Assembly (NCBI RefSeq): GCF_001039355.2
Contig: NW_019774025.1
Span: forward strand, 17,243 to 81,242
Reading direction: 5' to 3'
DNA length: 64,000 nucleotides
Origin: Lingula anatina
Taxonomy: Eukaryota; Brachiopoda; Lingulata; Lingulida; Lingulidae
Position 1 is the stretch's first letter; each line of letters opens with the position of its first letter. Position numbers and translations under genes: made by a program. Below are positions 57,647 to 64,000 of this stretch, in pieces. The notes under the pieces were generated by a model. The model was not told the origin of the DNA. It saw nothing but the letters and a program-made list of their open reading frames with translations, and searched no databases.

Positions 57647-58944
57647 GCTTGTGGAAGAACCTGCAATCCTAACCAAGCAATTACCACCATCGAAATGGAA
57701 ATCATAAATTACATTTTGAAATCAATGTTATTTTTATGGGGATCAACACTGACGTAGATCACAGTTTAGACCAATAACCACCAGTATATGTATGATGTTA
57801 GCCAGCTCACCGGTATGGGTGATATGGTCTCTTTTAAAATATGCTTCGAATTGTTTAAAAGACAAGGTGCGCTAACGGGTATCATCCAGTCACAGGAAAC
57901 TTTGATTGCAATTGTTGTCTTTTTGGATGCCCAATAATTAATGATCTTTTTCGATAAGACAGCAGTAATACATATAAGTGCAAACTCCAGAGATTGAAAC
58001 AAATGTGCCTATACAGTGTACAGCGTCTTTAAATGATCGAGTTATAGGCTCAAGTGTGTATTGAGAAACCCCAGCATTCAGAATAATTTACTCGCTATGA
58101 TTTTCAAACTAAGTAATCTATGCTTAATTATATGTATTTTTCTCAGGTAACAGAGTGCCTACATTAATACCGTTCTCATTGTAACCGATTCTTGCAATTT
58201 TCCATTTCAAATATTAAAGGGAGATGTTTGATAATACGTACGTGCACAAAATAATGCTATATTAATCCATGTGAACAGGGAATTGAATATGTTTTCATGA
58301 GAACTTACCAGGACCGCCAGTGTTAATTTACATACCGTATAGCACCTGGCTGTAGAGTTGAGTTTCCCCAATAATGGGTACAAGGCATTTCCCTATTTTG
58401 GTGATGTGTGATAAAACTTCCTCTTTATAAGCTTGGGCTGTTGATAAGAGTCTAACACTATTTTTTTCAATAGACATGTTTTATATTTAATTATATGAAC
58501 TAATTCAGATGACCACGTTACTGTTCTATGGGCCACGTGCGTGAAATTCACTGACCTCACTTAAAGTCGGATATGCATGAAATGTAAAGAAACGCACAAT
58601 GATATAATTGCTTTCATATTAGATATCGAAATCCAAAATGCATGCATATTCATGACAAACTTTATAGATAATGCAGTGCATGAATTCTGACTGCGAAAAA
58701 TAAAAAGGCGTTTACTGCTGCCAACTAACGAAAAAATCTACATCTAACCAATTAAATGAAAAAAAACACAACTAGGTTACAATATGCTTCGTTCAAGTTA
58801 CATATGTACCCTAAAGTTATTAAAACAATGTATGTAATGAGACTCATAGCAGACACGGGAATTCGAAGCCCGAAAAAAATATTTATTTTTATAACGTCGG
58901 ATTTCAACTCTAACCCCTAACCCAAAAAGCGACGTCACTGAGTA
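57647..58944. other. Intergenic DNA between receptors D and E
   Basis: Paralogous to 25259-26801. No coding exon seen. The first 670 bp belong to the duplicated block. Confidence 0.6.
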
Positions 58945-59070
58945 TGTTTGTTTTACATGTTTATCCTCTAGAGCGTAAAGAAATCTTTTTATGTCAATCG
59001 ACCCGCGGTACAATACCGGTAACACAATAGCAGTGCGCTAAGGTATGTGTCAACTGTAGTAAAGGAAGAA
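58945..59070 (+). promoter_or_regulatory. Conserved block upstream of the receptor E start
   Basis: Matches the block upstream of gene C (TTATCCTCTAGAGCG, CACAATAGCAGTGCGCTAAGG, GTCAACTGTAGTAAAGG). Likely 5' UTR plus proximal promoter. Confidence 0.4.
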
Positions 59071-59128
59071 ATGGCTGCCCTGTCGAGGATAACTTGCTTC
59101 CTGGTTTTCTGGATGATATTTTTATCAG
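59071..59128 (+). CDS. Receptor E, signal-peptide exon
   Basis: MAALSRITCFLVFWMIFL then S; 58 nt; donor TCAG/GTAAAT. Confidence 0.92.
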
Positions 59129-62100
59129 GTAAATTTGACGAATTATCACATGTAAAATTACAGACATTTTCTCCAAATAATAAGAGAGCTGTAGTTTGAG
59201 TACCATATCTGTTAACCGTCTTGTTAACGTGTATTTTTGGTATTTGTGAAGTATGTCTGCTTTTTCATACTATAGTGATGTACACGCTGTGGTGACCCGA
59301 AGGGATTTAGTGAAAAAATGTCGGACCTTACAGGCATAGTATCCGTGAGGTGTAAAATGGAACAAAGGAGTTTTCTCCGTACATGTAGGGCTTGTGTGTA
59401 TTTACAGTGCACTTTATCCTGAATATGTTGACCTTCATGAAATGACTGCTGACTACTATAGATAGGCGGACCCGGGCTTCCTTTTCCTTAACCAATCTAC
59501 GGGTTCTGCCTTGGTGGTTTAGATGAGGAAAATGTACCTGTCGCACTGTCAATTAACATTAACATACAAGTATATGAAGTTTCTTCAAAACCAAACATCT
59601 TTTAAAAATGGATGGGGCAAACAGGCCACTTCACTTTACATTCAGTATCTTACAATCCGGCAGTTGAAATTGTCTGTAAACTAAATGTACGTTTAAAAAT
59701 ATGATTTGAAAACCAGGGCGTTGCTTGACAGACCGGGATTATATTTTAGTTGCAAAACCCAGACCTCTTTTAGACGTGAGTATTTCAATGGATTTTAACA
59801 GCTAGGGATCCCACAGTGTGATATTACAGGCCTGGACACGAGGAGGAAGTAAACGCTAATTATATAAACATGATCAGGTTTCTTTTTCAAATCAGGTGTG
59901 TGGTCGGAGGAGGGGTAACAATTGTATCAAAAAGACAGTAGGAAAAAAAAATAACGTAAAGCAGAAATGGCTGAATAGAACCTGAATGCAAAACGAAACA
60001 TGGATCAATGAATAAAAATACTATAATGCAGTTTTTAGCCCCGGGAGTTATAATTTAATGCAAGACATAAGCATGTAGTATCAGTTTTACATGTAGTTCT
60101 TTATAGATTAGTTTTCGCCAATTATATGTATAACTCGCCACTTTAATAATGCAGCAGTTTATACTTTCCGTAAGTAGTTGATGGGTTGGTGCAACTGCTA
60201 GCGTTTGCACATTTGGCGTTGGACGTACCTTTTTTCACTTTCAGCACGAAGATGAATGCATGTCACTTAACGTTAAAAGATGGAGGTGACCTGGTTTGTT
60301 GTAAAACTCTTGCTGTTTATTACTGTTTTCTTTCAATATTCACTGTATCTTCATCGATATCAATAAAACCTGCTTGTTATGGCATTTTTACTTAAAAGTG
60401 TAACAGTGTTTGTTTTCTTTCTATCACCAGTGTACCTATGTCAGTGCTGTATGGAAGGTGACGGTTACTTTGGCTGGCAGTGTGACACTGTGACTGGATG
60501 TTTCTGTAAACGGGGACAAAGGTGTCAACGGACTCTAAGAACATGTCCTGAACACTGTGTGGACAACCCGTGGGGAATAGGATGTCATGATGGTCAGTGC
60601 ATGGGGTTTAAGAGAACTTTTGTATTGGGCTATTAGGTAGTAGTTATATTTTAAAGATCACGACATAAAACGCATCCCTTGATGCGACACTGGGTTGTGG
60701 TAGAGCATCTCGTATAATGACAGTAAATTTTTGTGTGAAAAATGATTTCAACAAAGTTTCTTTATTTTGTGTATGAAGGTCAACCCTGAGCACAGTCTCC
60801 ATTTTCTGCCAGAAAATGTCAATATTGCCCACGGAAAGCCAGCCACACAATCCAGTACCTACAGTGAAGTCAGTTATTTCTGGAAAAAAATATAGAAAGT
60901 TTGTTTATATAAGTGTATTAAGTCAATATTACCTTACAATATCACTGAAGATTGTTGTCATTTTTCATTCTAGAAAATATCAACTTAGCCTATGGAAAGC
61001 AAGCCACACAGTCAAGTACTTATATGAATGGAAGCGTGAGTTATCCAGCAGATCTTGCAGTGGACGGAGACAACATCACTGATGACCTGAAATGTGCAAA
61101 AACAAATTCACAGGACAAGCCCACCTGGAGTGTGGACCTGGAGGGATTATATGTTGTTCGTAGAGTTGTATTGATAAAGCCCACAACATTTGCTGACGTA
61201 TGTAAGTTTGACATCATGGATATGTAATTTGCTTTAACAATACTTTTGTGTCGCATTTCACTTACTTATTTACTAGTAAGGGCTGCGTCTGTCTAGATGG
61301 TATATAGAAAATATATTAAATTCTTTTAATATCGTTTTACCAGGCCAGTTTCAAGGTGTCCAGCTCTGCATTAACAACAAAACGGCATCGGATACTGGAT
61401 GTAGAGATGTATCTGTTCCTAATACACAGTGTTCAACTGCAGTGTTAGAGTACGAGATAGATCCACCAGTCCTGGCGCGCTACGTCACGTTACGAAAATC
61501 TGGAACACAAATATTTCGGTTGTGTGAAATCATCGTTAAGGGCTACACGTATCCCTGTAAGTCAACTTTTGTGGAAAAGAAATTAACTTGATTTTAGGTT
61601 GGAAAAGGAAAAGAGACTGTTCGATTTGTATACACACATGTAATCCAGTAAATCTTAGTTTTAAACCGTTTTCTGAGGTTAACAAACGGCAATACATATT
61701 TTGTTTTTAATCAACTTTTAATCAAGTTTGCACTAATAATAATCGTATGCATGTACACAGTTACACAGTTAAAAGTATCATGCCACTATGTTTTTTATAC
61801 GTTTATTATATAGTTCATGAATATGACGAGGACGACGCAAAGAAAATCAATATCATCGATTTATCAACATGTATTAACTCATTGATAGCGAAGAAATTGA
61901 GACCAAATAACATGTTTTAGATAATGTGGCCATTGGAAGAACAGCAGAGCAAATCAACGGAACGGTTGTTGCAGGTGGAGTACCAAGTCATGCTATAGAC
62001 GGGAATGTTAACGCAAATTTCGATGTAGGGTCGTGCTCTCACACAGATTCAACATCATACCCCTGGTGGCGGGTAGACCTGGGCCGGCAGTACGTGGTTT

Positions 62101-62139
62101 ACAGTGTAACGCTATTTAACAGAGATAACGGCGGTGACT
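59071..62139 (+). CDS. Receptor E: 5' part of another lectin-like RPTP (five exons seen)
   Basis: Signal exon, EGF-like module 1, F5/8-1 (two exons) and the first half of F5/8-2 are intact and in phase. The next expected exon (VRNS...GSIEL...QLQ) was not found between 62140 and 64000; its distance varies from about 0.9 to 2.7 kb in the others, so it may lie outside the window, or the gene may be truncated. A second in-frame ATG at 60379 gives an alternative, unspliced signal peptide. Nothing can be said about its phosphatase domains. Confidence 0.85.
60379..60592 (+). CDS. Receptor E, EGF-like module 1 exon with a possible alternative start
   Basis: The homologous exon begins after ACCAG at 60430 (60431-60592, 162 nt; [14 protein letters not shown]). 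Upstream, the same frame stays open to ATG at 60379 and encodes [20 protein letters not shown], a convincing signal peptide. Genes B and D are open for part of this stretch but lack an ATG. The donor is GTCAGT rather than GTGAGT. Confidence 0.85.
60813..60878 (+). pseudogene. Relic F5/8 exon in receptor E
   Basis: ENVNIAHGKPATQSSTYSE then YFWKK and a stop; same relic as in B and C, and close to the functional gene D exon. Confidence 0.75.
60974..61556 (+). CDS. Receptor E, F5/8-type-C module 1 (two exons)
   Basis: Exons 60974-61201 and 61344-61556. NLAYGKQATQSSTY, PTWSVDLEGLYVVRRV and FRLCEIIVKGY. Glu replaces the Gly of the DLGG turn. Confidence 0.9.
61921..62139 (+). CDS. Receptor E, first half of F5/8-type-C module 2
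   Basis: 219 nt (two codons longer than paralogues); [32 protein letters not shown], donor GTAAGT. Confidence 0.9.
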
Positions 62140-62339
62140 GTAAGTATACGTCTTGGAATATGTTTCTTTTTATCATTAGAGACCACTATACTGGTTTTAA
62201 CATTCCCATTAGTGTATGTGTGTATGCATGTGTGCTGTAAATACAAATGCTTAAGGATACACGGATAGTGCTTTATGTACCTGTGCTGATGATGGTTTAG
62301 TACATGTACCGGGTAGATACAAACAAGTAGGGGAGACCG

Positions 62340-63014
62340 GGGCTAGTTCACCCAGTAAGACACTTTTCAAAGTGAGCCCCATGAACTAAGCTATGAAAGC
62401 AACGCCATTATTTTAAAATTGTAATGCTAGATGGCTCACAGTTTGACAAAAAAAAAAAAAAAAAACGCACTTGACGTCAGGGAAGCCAACTTGCCCCGCC
62501 ACGGGGCCCAAGAATAGTTTTAAAGGAAACTAACAAATTCAGTTTTAATCTGGTAATTATTTAACAAACCGAGTTTGTTTCAACAATGGTCTGTAGCGCT
62601 GTTGCGCGCAAAGGATAGTGGTCAATGTGAGGGTCCAACTTGCCCCGAGTCAAGGGGTCAACTAGCTCCGGGTGCACATTTTTAATTTGAAAGGGTTGCA
62701 GCCATTTATGGTGCTAGAATGAACAACGGTGATGAAACAATGGGCTTCTGTTTGATGTCCTATACATATACTAGTACTTTGTTCGATCAAAAGCTTGTGA
62801 AAATAGATTTTAAAGTCTCTTTAATAAAGTTACTTTAAGATGCTAAATTCTTTCATTTGGACTTACTACCTAAAAAAAAAACTTCTTTACGACGCTTTCT
62901 TAGCACTCTTGGATACGGTCACTTTACTAAATGATGTGATCAATTTTTTACCCCTTTTTCATAAATTGATGGGGAGGCCAACTTACCCCGGGGTCCAACT
63001 AGTCCCGTCTCCCC
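62340..63014. mobile_element. 675-bp TA-flanked MITE
   Basis: Ends GGGGAGACCGGGGCTAGTT and ACTAGTCCCGTCTCCCC are inverted repeats; TA is present on each side (62338-62339 and 63015-63016). Internal copies of GGTCCAACTTGCCCCG and CCAACTTGCCCCGCC-like motifs recur. It contains a poly-A run near 62446. No coding capacity. Confidence 0.8.
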
Positions 63015-63042
63015 TATATGTTGTCATATTTACCCGATATGC

Positions 63043-63078
63043 TTCATGTGCATGTACATGTACATGTAGATGTACATG
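63043..63078. repeat. CATGTA short tandem repeat
   Basis: CATGTGCATGTACATGTACATG and similar; the His/Val open frame here is produced by the repeat. Confidence 0.85.
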
Positions 63079-64000
63079 CTTTCTTGAATACACTGCAATA
63101 TGGGCACATGATTAAATATCTATGGGTAAGAGACTCGCCACAAAATTACTGCTATTTTATTGTTTATCTCAGAGAGACGGGGCTTATATCTTATATAAAC
63201 ATCTTTCCCTGCCTGTCGACCTGCTGCGAAGACTATAAAGTAGCCGATTGTACCAACCATTCAGACGATGAACAAAATGTTCGTGCAGCTGAGAGCGGGT
63301 CGCCATGTTACGTTTGGCCAATTATCCCACGTGTTGTACAGTGCTCTTCCATTTCAAAAACAGCAGGTACAGTTTGGCGGGTTCGACCTTCCCTGTTCCT
63401 ATATACATTATATACCGGGTGTCCTTTGATATCGTTTATAGATTTTGCTAAAAGAAATTTAAATTAAGAATTATTAATGCCACTAACCACATTAAATGTG
63501 TCAAATTTTCGTAAGTCGTCGGTACAAATAATAGCTCTTTGTCTTTTCGATACAATTTATATCTTTTAACCAAGGGAAGACCTTTATTGCCGGCGTGGAA
63601 TGAAGGTCCGGGGTACAATACAATATGATTAGTACAGGCTAGGGTTATAGTCGGAGTATTGGGCTTAAAGGTACCTGTACATACGAACCGAGCAGTGGAG
63701 CGGTGGAGCGTGGATTCCCAGTAACACATGTAAACCACTTCTACTAGTTTCTTATACGACTCTAATAAATTCGACATGCCAAGGGCTAAACTGAATAAAT
63801 CACTCGATCAGCCATAAAAGAGCTTTAGAGTGCTCCTTTCTTTAAATTTTTGGTTGTCAATTTAACCTACTTTCGTGACCTACTTTTCCGCCCCACTGGT
63901 ACAGCATAGAATGCTAGCAGAAAAATTTGTTCGAACATCACTTTCGGGTAAAATTAAACAATGACTTTTGGTAATTCTCTTAGTTATACTACTTGAAACT
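63079..64000. other. Right end of the window, no gene recognised
   Basis: Expected continuation of the receptor E intron. The open frames at 63018-63467 and 63777-63448 have no homologous exon in the other receptors and no domain signature. Confidence 0.5.

Larger units (their letters stand above)
55446..58320. repeat. 1437-bp direct duplication around a single N
   Basis: 55446-56882 and 56884-58320 appear identical throughout where compared, separated only by N at 56883. The pair includes the last two exons of gene D, its 3' flank and part of the preceding intron. This pattern is what an unmerged contig-end overlap looks like. Confidence 0.92.

Noticed and set aside
62140-64000. Second half of the F5/8-2 module of receptor E
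   Set aside because: Searched for the TAGCCGG acceptor and the conserved GSIEL and VQLQ codons; not present before the window edge.
1-64000. tRNA, rRNA, CRISPR or bacterial operon features
   Set aside because: No cloverleaf, rRNA or direct-repeat spacer pattern was found; all evidence points to animal nuclear DNA.

Overview
This is intron-rich animal nuclear DNA. It is AT-rich, carries many CA microsatellites and short inverted-repeat transposons, and its genes are split into 30 or so small exons with GT/AG boundaries. Exon-by-exon reading shows a head-to-tail, plus-strand tandem array of five related receptor-type protein tyrosine phosphatase (RPTP) genes, here called A to E. The gene family, repeat style and frequent acatgta words suggest a lophotrochozoan, most likely a bivalve mollusc; this is an inference.

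The reference member is gene C (26913-41484). Its 30 exons join in phase to 4131 nt, or 1376 residues. The order is: signal peptide, Cys-rich EGF-like module, two F5/8-type-C (fucolectin-like) modules, a second EGF-like module, three fibronectin type III (FN3) modules, one transmembrane segment, a tyrosine-bearing juxtamembrane region, phosphatase domain D1 with an intact [10 protein letters not shown] loop and WPDHG loop, and a degenerate D2 (HCMNGAHQSG). Gene C should therefore be a catalytically competent lectin-like receptor phosphatase. Genes A and B keep the D1 fold but have lost both the WPD aspartate and the P-loop arginine, so they look like pseudophosphatase receptors.

Layout: 1-743, decayed Tc1/mariner transposase. 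744-2394, non-genic DNA with two repeat clusters. 2395-10280, gene A, a partial copy of the middle of gene B with a MITE inside an FN3 exon. 11156-25258, gene B, whose signal exon is not visible and may lie at a single-N gap (11076). 26913-41484, gene C, complete. 43825-56208, gene D, which has lost FN3-2b to D1 (transmembrane segment included) and carries a 7-bp frameshift in D2. 59071-62139, the start of gene E, whose later exons would lie beyond the window. Three single Ns (11076, 13264, 56883) mark assembly joins; the one at 56883 sits between two apparently identical 1437-bp copies and is probably an unmerged contig overlap.

Together the array looks like a fast-evolving paired-receptor locus: near-identical ectodomains coupled to an active phosphatase (C), dead phosphatase domains with extra phosphotyrosine motifs (B, A), or no transmembrane segment at all (D). 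Relic exons, gene-conversion-like tracts and several datable transposon insertions record recent turnover. Ligands and cellular role cannot be read from the sequence.
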